Below the pieces are notes generated by a model. The model did no database searches, had not been told where the DNA came from, and worked only from the letters and a program-made list of their open reading frames with translations. Of a stretch of DNA of 64,000 nucleotides, positions 20,232 through 29,831 are shown one piece after another. Location: assembly GCA_030425195.1 (NCBI GenBank), contig JAUIAV010000002.1, forward strand, positions 124,001-188,000, given 5' to 3'. Source of the DNA: Gammaproteobacteria bacterium. Its GTDB lineage: Bacteria; Pseudomonadota; Gammaproteobacteria; Pseudomonadales; Azotimanducaceae. The translations under genes and the position numbers were made by a program. How positions within the stretch are numbered: position 1 is the stretch's first letter; the number at the start of each line of letters is the position of its first letter.

Positions 20232-23200
20232 ATGCTGAACCGGATCCTGACCCAAACCCTGGACGGGGGCCTGCCGCTGCTGCTCATGGCAGCGGCACTG
20301 CTGCTGGGGGCGTTCGCGCTCCTGGTCACACCCCGGGAGGAGGAGCCTCAGATCGTGGTGCCGAGCGCCGACGTGCTGATCGACGCCCCCGGCCTGTCGG
20401 CCCGGCAGGTGGAGCGACTGGTGGCGACACCGGTTGAGAAGCTCCTGGCCCAGATCGATGGCGTCGAGCACGTGTACTCCACCTCCTGGAGCGGTCGGGC
20501 CATGGTGAGCGTCAGCTTCTACGTGGGCGAAGACCGGGAAGACTCCCTGCTGAAGCTCTACAGCAAGATCTACTCGCACCAGGATCAGGTACCGGCTGCG
20601 GTCACCGGCTGGGTGGTGAAGCCGGTGGAGGTGGACGACGTGCCGATTCTCACGGCCACACTTCATGCCACGGCCCCGGAGATCGGCGGCTTCGAGCTCC
20701 GCCGCCTGGCCGAGGAAGTGGCTTCCCACCTGCAGAGCGTGCCGGAAACTAATCGTATCGAAGTGATCGGTGGGCATCCGCGGGAACTCTCCGTGACCCT
20801 GCAGCCCATCGCCATGGCGGGCCGGCTCACTAGTCTGGATGACGTGCTCATGGCCATCGAGCGTTCGAACGTGCGTACGTTGTCCGGCGGCGTCGATCAG
20901 CAGGGAGAGCGGATCCTGCTCGAGCTGGACAGCCGGATCGGGACCGCGACGGATCTTGAGAACCTGGTCGTGAACGTGGTGGACGGCGTTCCCGTGCGGC
21001 TGAAGGAAATCGCCGAGATCCGCGACGGATCCGCTGAGCCCGCGTACCATACCTGGCTCCGCTTCGCCGGAGAGCCCGAGAGCCGTCCCGCCGTGAACAT
21101 CGCCATTGCCAAACGGCGCGGGGCGAACGCCGTCACGGTTGCCGGCGATCTGCGCGAACGTATGGAGGTACTGGCCGCCAGCGTCTTTCCGGAAGGTGTG
21201 GCTTTCGAGATCACCCGCGATTACGGGGCCACGGCGAATCAGAAGATTTCGGATCTGATCGTGAGCCTGGGGGTGGCCATCGTCATCGTGGTGGCGCTGA
21301 TCGGGATCACGCTCGGCTGGCGGGCAGCACTGGTGGTGGCTCTGGCGGTGCCCGTCTGCTACGGCATCACTCTGATGCTGGGATTCGCGGCGGGGTACAC
21401 CATCAACCGGGTCACTCTCTTCGCCCTCATTCTGGCGCTCGGCCTGCTGGTGGACGATCCCATCACCGGGGTGGACAACATCGAGCGGCATCTGGGCCGC
21501 GGGGCGGATGCGGCGAAGTCGGTGATCGATGCGATTACCGAGATCCGGAACCCCCTCATCATGTCCACGATCGCCGTGGTCATCGTCTTCATTCCCATGA
21601 GTTTCATCACCGGCATGATGGGGCCGTACATGTCCCCCATGGCGTTCAACGTGCCGGTCGCCGTGATCACCAGCACGCTGGTGGCTTTCCTCGTCACGCC
21701 CTGGCTGGGTCTGAAGCTGCTCCGACCGGCGGCAGAAAACCGGGCGGACCTGCCGTTCGAGGCGCCTCCGGGTCTGTATGCCAGGCTGGCTGAGCCGCTG
21801 CTCACCCACCGGAAGCGTGCCATCGGTTTCCTGGTGACGCTCGCGGTGCTGTTCGTGGTCAGCGCGCTGATGCCGTTCCTGCGGGTGGTGCCGCTCAAGC
21901 TCCTGCCTTACGACAACAAGAACGAGTTCCAGATCGTCATCGACATGCCGGAGGGTACGACGCTCGAAGCAACGGATGCCCTGGCCGGCGACCTGGCCGC
22001 TTATCTGGCGGGCGTGGACGAGGTGCGGGCGATCAATGCTTTCGTGGGCACCCATGCCCCGATGGATTTCAACGGCATGATCCGACGCTACTACCATCGC
22101 AGCCGGACTCACGAAGGCGCGCTGCACGTGCTGCTGGCAGAGCGCCTCGCCCGGCCCGATCAGTCGCATGCGCTGATTCTCCGCCTGCGGCCGGCCCTGG
22201 AGGCGATCGCCGCCCGGCACGGCGGCAGCGCAAAGATCGTGGAGGTGCCGCCCGGCCCGCCGGTGATCGCAAGCATCGTGGCCGAGGTATACGGCAGTCC
22301 GACCACGCCCTACGACGTGCTCATCCAGGCCGCCAGGCGCACGGCAACACGGCTCGAGGCGGAACCGGGGGTGGTGGACGTGGACGTGAGTGCCGAGTCG
22401 GAAAGCCCACGCTGGGTGCTCCGACCCGATCAGGAAAAGGCCGCGCTCTCAGGCATCGGTCCGGACACCATGCGCCAGGCGCTGGATCTGCTCGCGGACG
22501 GCACCGTGGCCGGCTATGGCAGCGCGCCGGACGAAGCGGTCCCCCTGCCGATCCGTCTGAAGGTACCCTACGAGGACCGCGGAGCATTCGGTCAGCTGTT
22601 CATCAAGGGGCAGCCGGGCATCACCAAGCTGCGGGAGCGGGGATCCGTCACGGATGCGGCGACCCCGCTGGTCCCCATGTCCGAGCTGGTCGAGCGTCTC
22701 GAGCTGCCCGCGGAGCAGCCGATCTATCACAAGGATCTCAAGTCCGTCGCCTATGTCTTTGCGGAAGTCGCCGGCCGGGTCCCCGCGGCCGTCGTTTACG
22801 ACCTGGCTGCCGATCTCACCACCGATGGCGCTGTCGGTGACGCGTCCGGGAGGCCGCTGGCGGGGCGCACCTACTTCACTTCCGGCGGCGGGATACCCTG
22901 GGCGGTGCCGGAGGACGTGACCGTACGCTGGTCCGGGGAGGGTGAATGGAACATCACCATCCGGGTGTTCCGTGATCTGGGCATCGCCTTCGGTGTCGCG
23001 CTCGTCGGACTCTTTGCCGTCATCCGTCTGCAGACGGGCCTGACGTCTCTCACGTTCATCATCATGCTGGCCATACCGCTGACCGTCATCGGCATCATGC
23101 CCGGGTTCTGGTTTCTGAACATGCTCGCCGCCGGAGAGATCAACGGTTACTCGGACCCGGTGCTTTTCACCGCCACCGCCATGATCGGCATGATTGCCCT

Positions 23201-23531
23201 GGCGGGCATCGTGGTCCGCAACTCGCTCATTCTGGTGGAATTCGTAGAGCAGGCCCGCGAACGAGGCCAGGACGTTCATTCGGCGCTGCTCGAAGCCGGC
23301 CGGCTGCGGGCCAGGCCCGTGCTGCTGACCGCAGGAACGACGCTGCTCGGCAACCTGGTGATCACGCTGGACCCGATCTTCTCCGGGCTGGCCTGGGCCA
23401 TCATCTTCGGCGTCCTGGCCTCCACGGTGTTCACGCTGTTCGTGGTGCCCGTGGTCTATGCACTCGTTTACGGCGAAGCCCGAACGCCGCTGCACACAGA
23501 CAACCAAGGAGACCCCCATGAGCTGGCGTAG
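20232..23531 (+). CDS. RND efflux transporter permease (AcrB family)
   Basis: About 1,100 aa with two hydrophobic TM blocks; LALGLLVDDPITGVDNIERHL motif. Confidence 0.9.
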   Translation: MLNRILTQTLDGGLPLLLMAAALLLGAFALLVTPREEEPQIVVPSADVLIDAPGLSARQVERLVATPVEKLLAQIDGVEHVYSTSWSGRAMVSVSFYVGEDREDSLLKLYSKIYSHQDQVPAAVTGWVVKPVEVDDVPILTATLHATAPEIGGFELRRLAEEVASHLQSVPETNRIEVIGGHPRELSVTLQPIAMAGRLTSLDDVLMAIERSNVRTLSGGVDQQGERILLELDSRIGTATDLENLVVNVVDGVPVRLKEIAEIRDGSAEPAYHTWLRFAGEPESRPAVNIAIAKRRGANAVTVAGDLRERMEVLAASVFPEGVAFEITRDYGATANQKISDLIVSLGVAIVIVVALIGITLGWRAALVVALAVPVCYGITLMLGFAAGYTINRVTLFALILALGLLVDDPITGVDNIERHLGRGADAAKSVIDAITEIRNPLIMSTIAVVIVFIPMSFITGMMGPYMSPMAFNVPVAVITSTLVAFLVTPWLGLKLLRPAAENRADLPFEAPPGLYARLAEPLLTHRKRAIGFLVTLAVLFVVSALMPFLRVVPLKLLPYDNKNEFQIVIDMPEGTTLEATDALAGDLAAYLAGVDEVRAINAFVGTHAPMDFNGMIRRYYHRSRTHEGALHVLLAERLARPDQSHALILRLRPALEAIAARHGGSAKIVEVPPGPPVIASIVAEVYGSPTTPYDVLIQAARRTATRLEAEPGVVDVDVSAESESPRWVLRPDQEKAALSGIGPDTMRQALDLLADGTVAGYGSAPDEAVPLPIRLKVPYEDRGAFGQLFIKGQPGITKLRERGSVTDAATPLVPMSELVERLELPAEQPIYHKDLKSVAYVFAEVAGRVPAAVVYDLAADLTTDGAVGDASGRPLAGRTYFTSGGGIPWAVPEDVTVRWSGEGEWNITIRVFRDLGIAFGVALVGLFAVIRLQTGLTSLTFIIMLAIPLTVIGIMPGFWFLNMLAAGEINGYSDPVLFTATAMIGMIALAGIVVRNSLILVEFVEQARERGQDVHSALLEAGRLRARPVLLTAGTTLLGNLVITLDPIFSGLAWAIIFGVLASTVFTLFVVPVVYALVYGEARTPLHTDNQGDPHELA

Positions 23532-24570
23532 CTGGCTGCTGGCGCTCGCCGCCACGGCCTTTCTCATCCTGGTCATGGCGTATTTTTCCGGTGCGTTCAC
23601 CGAAAACGCCACGGTGAACGGCGTCGAGCGTGAACGGCTGGCCGGTGAGCGGGTGACGCTCTCCCTGGAAACCGTCCCCGTTGTAGAGCCGGTACCCGGT
23701 ACCGTGAGTGCCACGGACGAGACTCTGGTGGGTTCCCGCATTCTCGCGTCCATCACCCGCATGCACGTGCGCTCCGGCGACCGGGTGGAGCGGGGTGACC
23801 TGCTGGTAGAGTTCGACGACTCCGCTCAGCGCTCGGTGCTCGCACAGCGGCAGCAGGCCGAGGCGAGCTCGGCGGCCGCCTTCGAAGAGGCCGGACTGGC
23901 CCGGGACCGGGCCGTGAAACTGTTCGAGTCCGGCAATCTGTCCCGGGCGGACTACGACCGGGCGCTGACGGCCTACCGGGTGCAGGAGGCGGAGCTGGAA
24001 CGGGCGCGCCGGGCGGTGGCCGAGGCTCAGGCACAGCTGGACTATACGAAGATCACCGCACCCATCAGCGGCACCATCGTCGACCGGTTTGCGGAAGCTG
24101 GGGATACGGTCACCCCGGGTCAGGCGCTGCTGCGCCTGTTCAATCCCGGCCGGCTGCGCGTGGAGGCCCTGCTCCGCGAGTCTCTGATCAGCCGGGTGCA
24201 GCAGGGTCAGGTCCTCGGGGCACGGATCGGCGCTCTGGATCTCTCCGTGGAGGCGGTGGTCGAGGAAATCGTACCGACGGCGGATCCCGGCTCCCGCAGT
24301 TTCCTGATCAAAGCGCTGCTGCCCAAGCAGGCGGATCTCTATCCGGGCATGTTCGCACGGCTTGAGATACCCGTGGGAGAGCGTCCGCGTCTGGCGGTGC
24401 CGGAGGCGGCACTGATCCGAACCGGTCAGCTTCTGTTCGTCTACGTGGAGGACGATGCCGGCAACGCGATCCGGCGGACGGTGCGCACCGGAGCGGTGGA
24501 CGGCGGACGGGTGGAGGTGATCTCGGGGCTGACCGCCGGCGACATGGTCATCGTCCCCGACGATGGCTGA
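23518..24570 (+). CDS. RND efflux periplasmic adaptor (HlyD/MFP family)
   Basis: N-terminal TM, lipoyl halves, coiled coil, YTKITAPISGTIVDRFAEAGDTV. Confidence 0.9.
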   Translation: MSWRSWLLALAATAFLILVMAYFSGAFTENATVNGVERERLAGERVTLSLETVPVVEPVPGTVSATDETLVGSRILASITRMHVRSGDRVERGDLLVEFDDSAQRSVLAQRQQAEASSAAAFEEAGLARDRAVKLFESGNLSRADYDRALTAYRVQEAELERARRAVAEAQAQLDYTKITAPISGTIVDRFAEAGDTVTPGQALLRLFNPGRLRVEALLRESLISRVQQGQVLGARIGALDLSVEAVVEEIVPTADPGSRSFLIKALLPKQADLYPGMFARLEIPVGERPRLAVPEAALIRTGQLLFVYVEDDAGNAIRRTVRTGAVDGGRVEVISGLTAGDMVIVPDDG

Positions 24571-24640
24571 CGCCGGACGGCTGTTTCCTGCCGGATCGAC
24601 ATCTGGTTAGACTCGGGTGTCTGCAGGGGGGAGGATGCTC

Positions 24641-25996
24641 ATGGATGTGATCGAGCGGGTGCTGGAGCAGTCGGACGCTCTCGGTCTCACCCACGCGAAT
24701 CTCGGCCTGTTTGATACCAACGGGATCTTCCGCAGCAAGCGCTATGCGGTCCGGCATCTCAAGAAGTCGATGACGGAGGGCATTCCCTGGCTGGCGATCC
24801 CGTCCGGCCTCAGCCCCGCAGATGACACCATCGAAACCAATCCCTGGGCTCATCCGGACCGGGGATTCTCCGACGCGGTACTGCGCATGGATCCGGAGAG
24901 CTGCCGTGCCATGCCGTTCGACTCCGGCGGCGAAGGCCTGCTCCTGATCGGTGAGTTCGCGGGCGCGCTTGCTGACCGTTGTCCGAGAGCCCTGCTCGGC
25001 GCAGAGCTGGACCGGCTGGCCGGACTCGGATACGAGCTCTACGGCGGATTCGAGCTGGAAGGCGCCGTGCTCAGGGAAACGGCGCAGTCACTGCGTGAGC
25101 GCCGGGCGGACGACGTGGCGCTGCTGCCCGGCTGGGATCGTGTCTACTCCTTCGTCGACCAGACCGGTCAGGCCGGGTTCATCGACGCGCTGGCCGCGTC
25201 CTGCGAGACCATGGGACTGCCGCTGGATACGGTCCACGCGGAATACACCGACATGCTTGAAGCCGGTCTCACTCCCGCCAGTGGCGTGCGCATCGCCGAC
25301 AACGCCGGACTCTACAAAGCCGTCGCCAAGCTGGTGGCCGCCCGACACGATGCCTATGTGACCTTCATGGCAAGGCGCAGCGGCCGCGAGCAGGGCTGCG
25401 GTGCGCATATCAATGTGTCGCTCAGAGATTCCGCCAGCGGTGAAGGTCGTTTTCATGATGCGGACGCGGAGCACAGGCTCACCGATGCGGCCAGACAGTT
25501 CATCGGCGGACTCCTGAGGTATCTGCCGGAGCTGTTTCTGCTGCTGGCACCCAACGTGAACTCCTACAAACGGTTCGTGCCGGGCATCTTCACGCCGCTG
25601 AACAACAGCTGGTCGATCAACAACCGCACGGTCGCGCTCCGGGTCAGCAACGCCACGCCTGCGGCCACCCGGGTGGAGGTCCGGCCGGCAGGCGCCGATG
25701 TCTGTCCGCATCTGTCGCTGCTCGCGGTCTGTCTGGCCGGACGGCTCGGACTCGAGGAGAAGATCGAACCGCCGCCGCCGCTGACGGGTAACGGCTGGGC
25801 GGCGGCAGACACGGGCTCGACACCGCTGCCGCTGGAATTCGGTGCGGCCATCGACGCCTTCGAGGGCTCGGAGGTGGCGCGCACCCATCTGGGCGAAGGA
25901 TTCGTGAGCGATTTCGTCGGAGACCGGAGGTGGCAGCTCGATGCGTTCGCCCGCACGGTCACGGACTGGGAAATCCGGACCTTCGGTAATCTCTGA
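24641..25996 (+). CDS. Glutamine synthetase family protein
   Basis: GCGAHINVSL (GS ATP/Glu site variant) and NVNSYKRFVPGIFTPLNNSWSINNRTVALRV. ATG at 24635 is an alternative start. Confidence 0.85.
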   Translation: MDVIERVLEQSDALGLTHANLGLFDTNGIFRSKRYAVRHLKKSMTEGIPWLAIPSGLSPADDTIETNPWAHPDRGFSDAVLRMDPESCRAMPFDSGGEGLLLIGEFAGALADRCPRALLGAELDRLAGLGYELYGGFELEGAVLRETAQSLRERRADDVALLPGWDRVYSFVDQTGQAGFIDALAASCETMGLPLDTVHAEYTDMLEAGLTPASGVRIADNAGLYKAVAKLVAARHDAYVTFMARRSGREQGCGAHINVSLRDSASGEGRFHDADAEHRLTDAARQFIGGLLRYLPELFLLLAPNVNSYKRFVPGIFTPLNNSWSINNRTVALRVSNATPAATRVEVRPAGADVCPHLSLLAVCLAGRLGLEEKIEPPPPLTGNGWAAADTGSTPLPLEFGAAIDAFEGSEVARTHLGEGFVSDFVGDRRWQLDAFARTVTDWEIRTFGNL

Positions 25997-26003
25997 GGAC
26001 GCC

Positions 26004-27044
26004 ATGACCGACGACCGATGGCTGAAGCCCACCGCTGCTTGTCAGGGTACCGAGCCGCTCACGGATGAGCAGATCGCCTCCTGGCGCGAGGCGGGCTGGA
26101 CGTTCGTGCGGGGGATATTCGAGAACGCGCTCATCGAGCGGCTCCGGCAGGCGGCGGCGGAGCGGTTTCCTCTGCCGGATACCGAGGCGGCCGAAGCGAC
26201 AGCGGATTTCGGCAGCGATCTGGTCTTTCCGAGCACCCTGGAGGGGCTGAATGAGCTGACCCTGCATCCGCGCCTGCTGGCCTCGGTGGCGGCCCTGCTG
26301 GGCATGGAGATCACTGACATCCGCCTCAGTCAGTCCGACCTGTGGCCCAAGTACGGCCGCCGGGAAAAGTCCGCGGGTGCGCTGGACAACATGGATCAGC
26401 GGATTCACGTGGACTACCCCAACCATACGCTGGCCCATCCCACCGAGTGGCATCGTCCTGAAGCGGTGGAGATGATCGTCTACCTCTCGCACCTGGACGA
26501 GTGCGGCGGCCCCACCGCGGTGGTTCCCCGCGCGGGCGAGGGGGATCCGGCCTACCGGTGGCCCATCGTCGACAGTCCTGGGATCGGTGCGCTGGACTAT
26601 GTCAACGACCGGGAACGGGCGGAGGCCTATTTTGCCCGCGAGCGCCCGGAGCTTGCAGACTGGCGCGCCGGGCTCTACGCCCGGGAGCGGTATGCGGCTT
26701 TCGAGCCCGGGGACGTGCTGTTCTACCGGCATGACACCTGGCATCGGGGTACGCCGATGAAACCCGGCGCGCTGCGGCTGGTGCAGAACCTGACGTTCCG
26801 CCGCGCCGATTGCGAATGGATCAGCACGCTGCACACGGGCTGGGCGTGGAAGGCCTATCGCCGGGACAAGTACCTGGAGCGGCTGATCAGCCGGGCCAGC
26901 CTGGAACAGCGTGCGGTGCTCGGGTTTCCGCAACCGGGTAACGCCTACTGGACTGAGGCGACCATCGCCGCGGTGGAAGCCAGACACGGTGTCTTCGGCA
27001 TGGACGTGACACCTTATCGAACGGCGCTGACGCGGGAGACGTAA
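26004..27044 (+). CDS. Phytanoyl-CoA dioxygenase (PhyH) family protein
   Basis: HVDYPNHTL (HxD) and YRHDTWHRGTPMKPGALRLVQNLTF (distal His/Arg). Confidence 0.8.
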   Translation: MTDDRWLKPTAACQGTEPLTDEQIASWREAGWTFVRGIFENALIERLRQAAAERFPLPDTEAAEATADFGSDLVFPSTLEGLNELTLHPRLLASVAALLGMEITDIRLSQSDLWPKYGRREKSAGALDNMDQRIHVDYPNHTLAHPTEWHRPEAVEMIVYLSHLDECGGPTAVVPRAGEGDPAYRWPIVDSPGIGALDYVNDRERAEAYFARERPELADWRAGLYARERYAAFEPGDVLFYRHDTWHRGTPMKPGALRLVQNLTFRRADCEWISTLHTGWAWKAYRRDKYLERLISRASLEQRAVLGFPQPGNAYWTEATIAAVEARHGVFGMDVTPYRTALTRET

Positions 27045-27059
27045 GGGGAGGAGAGGCTC

Positions 27060-27986
27060 ATGGGTATGCTCATCGACGGCCGGTGGCACAGCGAAGACCG
27101 GCCCCGCAACGGCACGGGCGGCGAGTTCGTCCGGCCGGAATCACCATTCCGGGCGGCCATCGGCGACCCGGCGTTTCCCGCCCAGGCCGGCCGTTATCAT
27201 CTGTTCGTGAATGCCGGCTGTCCCTGGGCCTACCGGACGATCCTCTACCGCAGGCTCAAGGGACTCGAAGACATCGTCAGCCTGTCGTTCACGCTGTCCG
27301 CTGCCGGCCCCGAAGGCTGGACGTTCGGTGACGTCCCGGAGGCAATCCTCGGGGCCCGGCATCTGCATCACGTCTACACGGCCGCCGATCCGGCATTCAC
27401 AGGACGCTGCACGGTGCCCGTGCTCTGGGACCTCGAAGCGGAAACCATCGTCAACAATGAATCCTCCGAGATCATCCGCATGCTGGATGCCGCCTTCGAC
27501 GGCTTTGACGGGGTGAATCCGCAGCGGTTCTACCCGGCGCACCGGGCCGAAGAGATCGATGCGCTGAACGAGTGGATCTACCCGGATGTGAACAACGGTG
27601 TTTACCGGTGCGGATTTGCCCGGTCTCAGACGGCCTATGACGAAGCCTTCGACAGGCTGTTCGCCGCCCTGGACCGCCTCGATGCCTTGCTTGCGACCCG
27701 GCGTTATCTCTGCGGCGAGGAGATCACGGAAGCGGACTGGCGGCTCTTCGCCACGCTGGTGCGTTTCGATCTGGCTTATCACGGTCAGTTCCGCTGCAAC
27801 CGGAATGCGCTCATCGATTTCGAGCACCTGTGGCCATACACGCGGGATCTGTATCAGCAGCCGGGCGTGGCCGACACGGTGGATGTTGAGGCCATCCGGG
27901 GCATCTACTATGGATCCCGACCGCCCGGCATTCTGCCGCGCGGCCCCAACCCGGACTTCACGGCGGCGCACCAGCGGGCAGGATGA
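27060..27986 (+). CDS. Glutathione S-transferase family protein (glutathionyl-hydroquinone reductase-like)
   Basis: NAGCPWAYRTILYRRLKGL (CPWA catalytic motif), VPVLWDLEAETIVNNESSEIIRML. Confidence 0.85.
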   Translation: MGMLIDGRWHSEDRPRNGTGGEFVRPESPFRAAIGDPAFPAQAGRYHLFVNAGCPWAYRTILYRRLKGLEDIVSLSFTLSAAGPEGWTFGDVPEAILGARHLHHVYTAADPAFTGRCTVPVLWDLEAETIVNNESSEIIRMLDAAFDGFDGVNPQRFYPAHRAEEIDALNEWIYPDVNNGVYRCGFARSQTAYDEAFDRLFAALDRLDALLATRRYLCGEEITEADWRLFATLVRFDLAYHGQFRCNRNALIDFEHLWPYTRDLYQQPGVADTVDVEAIRGIYYGSRPPGILPRGPNPDFTAAHQRAG

Positions 27987-28124
27987 GGCGCCGGCGTCCT
28001 CCGGCTTGTGTGAACCTTGTAACGGGAAGCGCGGACGGCGTTGCGCTTCGCTTTCCGTGGCAGTAGAGTCTGCTTTGTAGATTAAAGTTCTTTACAGAAA
28101 CAGCCTTCAGGGTCAGTGCACGCC

Positions 28125-28703
28125 ATGCCCATCGATATTCAGAATCAGGCGGAAGACAATCTCCGGTTCATCCGCAGCGCCATGGAACGGGCGGAGCGGG
28201 TCTCTGCCGTCTCCGGCGCCGGTGCCATGGCGATGGGTGGGATCGCTGTGACTGCCATGGCGCTGAGTGCCGGCGTCGAGTCGCTGCACACGCGCCTGCT
28301 GATCTGGATCGCTACCGCTTTCCTGGCCGGAGGCGCCGGTGCAGCGGGCAGCTGGATCAAGGCGCGCAGAAACAATCTGTCCTTCTCGGGGGATCCGGGG
28401 CGGCGCTTTCTGCTCTGCCTCATCCCGGCTCTGCTGGTGGGCGTCGTGCTGACGGTATCGCTGCTGCCGACCCAGCAGGTCGGACTGCTCCCCGGGCTGT
28501 GGATGATGCTCTATGGTGCCGGCGTGCTGGCCGCCGGCACCTACGCGGCAGCGCCGGTGATGCACATGGGCGGCGCCTTCCTCGTTGCCGGCCTGTTCGC
28601 GCACGCGCTGCCCGAGCGCTGGTCGAACGTGCTGCTCGGCCTGGCGTTCGGCGGTCTGCATCTCTATTTCGGCTATCAGGTGTACAGACATCATGGCGGT
28701 TAA
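28125..28703 (+). CDS. Multi-pass membrane protein of unknown function
   Basis: About six hydrophobic helices; stop overlaps the start of the HTH gene. Confidence 0.75.
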   Translation: MPIDIQNQAEDNLRFIRSAMERAERVSAVSGAGAMAMGGIAVTAMALSAGVESLHTRLLIWIATAFLAGGAGAAGSWIKARRNNLSFSGDPGRRFLLCLIPALLVGVVLTVSLLPTQQVGLLPGLWMMLYGAGVLAAGTYAAAPVMHMGGAFLVAGLFAHALPERWSNVLLGLAFGGLHLYFGYQVYRHHGG

Positions 28704-29079
28704 GGCCTCAAAGGACAGCGATCCGGCGCCCAGCCGCAGCCGTTCGCTGCAGGCGATCTCCGGCTTCGTGGCTGACGACAAGGGTGGCGATTTTCACAAG
28801 CTGCTGAACGATCGGGTCAGGCTCGGCATTCTGTCGAGCCTGGCGGTCAGCGATCGGCTGTCGTTCAGCGAGTTGAAAAAGCTCCTGGAGGCCACTGACG
28901 GCAACCTCAGCGTACACGCGCGCAAGCTCGAAGACGCCGGATACGTGCGCTGCGAAAAGATGTTTGCGGACCGGCATCCGAAGACCGAGTACCGCATCAC
29001 GAAGGCGGGCCGGTCCGCCCTCGACAGATATCTCAAACACATGGAAGCCCTGATCCGGGTGACGAGCAGAGAACGATGA
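28693..29079 (+). CDS. Winged-helix transcriptional regulator
   Basis: LLNDRVRLGILSSLAVSDRLSFSELKKLLEATDGNLSVHARKLEDAGYV...TEYRITKAGRSALDRYL. Confidence 0.85.
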   Translation: MAVKASKDSDPAPSRSRSLQAISGFVADDKGGDFHKLLNDRVRLGILSSLAVSDRLSFSELKKLLEATDGNLSVHARKLEDAGYVRCEKMFADRHPKTEYRITKAGRSALDRYLKHMEALIRVTSRER

Positions 29080-29831
29080 CGACACATTCAGAAACCATTC
29101 GGGGTGCCGGGTATGCGAACCCGGCACCGGATTCAGCCCCTTTTTTGGCGAGCCACTTTAAAAAGCAAAGCTCTCCAAGACATGTAGCCATCATCATGGA
29201 TGGCAACCGGCGCTGGGCCCGGGCCCGGGGTCTGCCCGTCATCAGCGGTCATCGGCAGGGTGCGGCGGCCCTGGAGGCCCTGGTGCCTGCCATAGCACGA
29301 ACGGGTATTGAAATGGTCACGCTGTTCGGGTTTGCGGCCGCCAACTGGCAGCGGAGCCGATTCGAGGTAGATCATCTGCTGGAACTGCTAGAGACGAAGC
29401 TGACCGGGCTGACGCCCAGTTGCGTTCGTGAAGGCATTGCCGTCGAAGTGATCGGCAGGAAGGATCGACTGCCGCGCACGCTGCTGCAGGCCATCGAACG
29501 GGCCGTCTGTGCGACGGCCAACGGCCGGCGTCGGCTGCGGATCGCCTTTGACTACTCCTCCCGCGACCAGATTCTGACCGCCGCCCGGGCACTGCCTGCG
29601 GATGCGGAACCGGCCGATTTCGCTGCACGCCTGACAGGCTGCGATACGGCCGGGGAGGTCGACCTGCTCATCCGCACCGGACGGGAACAGCGCCTTTCCG
29701 ATTTCCTTCTCTGGGAATGCGCGTTCGCCGAGCTCTTTTTTCCTGATGTGCTCTGGCCGGATTTCGACGAGTCGGTGCTGGACCAGGCGCTGTGCTGGTA
29801 TGCCGGTCGGGAACGGAGGATGGGTCGATGA
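29076..29831 (+). CDS. uppS: Undecaprenyl/polyprenyl diphosphate synthase-like cis-prenyltransferase (divergent paralog)
   Basis: HVAIIMDGNRRWARARGLPVISGHRQGA; DLLIRTGREQRLSDFLLWECAFAELFFPDVLWPDF. Confidence 0.85.
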   Translation: MTTHSETIRGAGYANPAPDSAPFLASHFKKQSSPRHVAIIMDGNRRWARARGLPVISGHRQGAAALEALVPAIARTGIEMVTLFGFAAANWQRSRFEVDHLLELLETKLTGLTPSCVREGIAVEVIGRKDRLPRTLLQAIERAVCATANGRRRLRIAFDYSSRDQILTAARALPADAEPADFAARLTGCDTAGEVDLLIRTGREQRLSDFLLWECAFAELFFPDVLWPDFDESVLDQALCWYAGRERRMGR

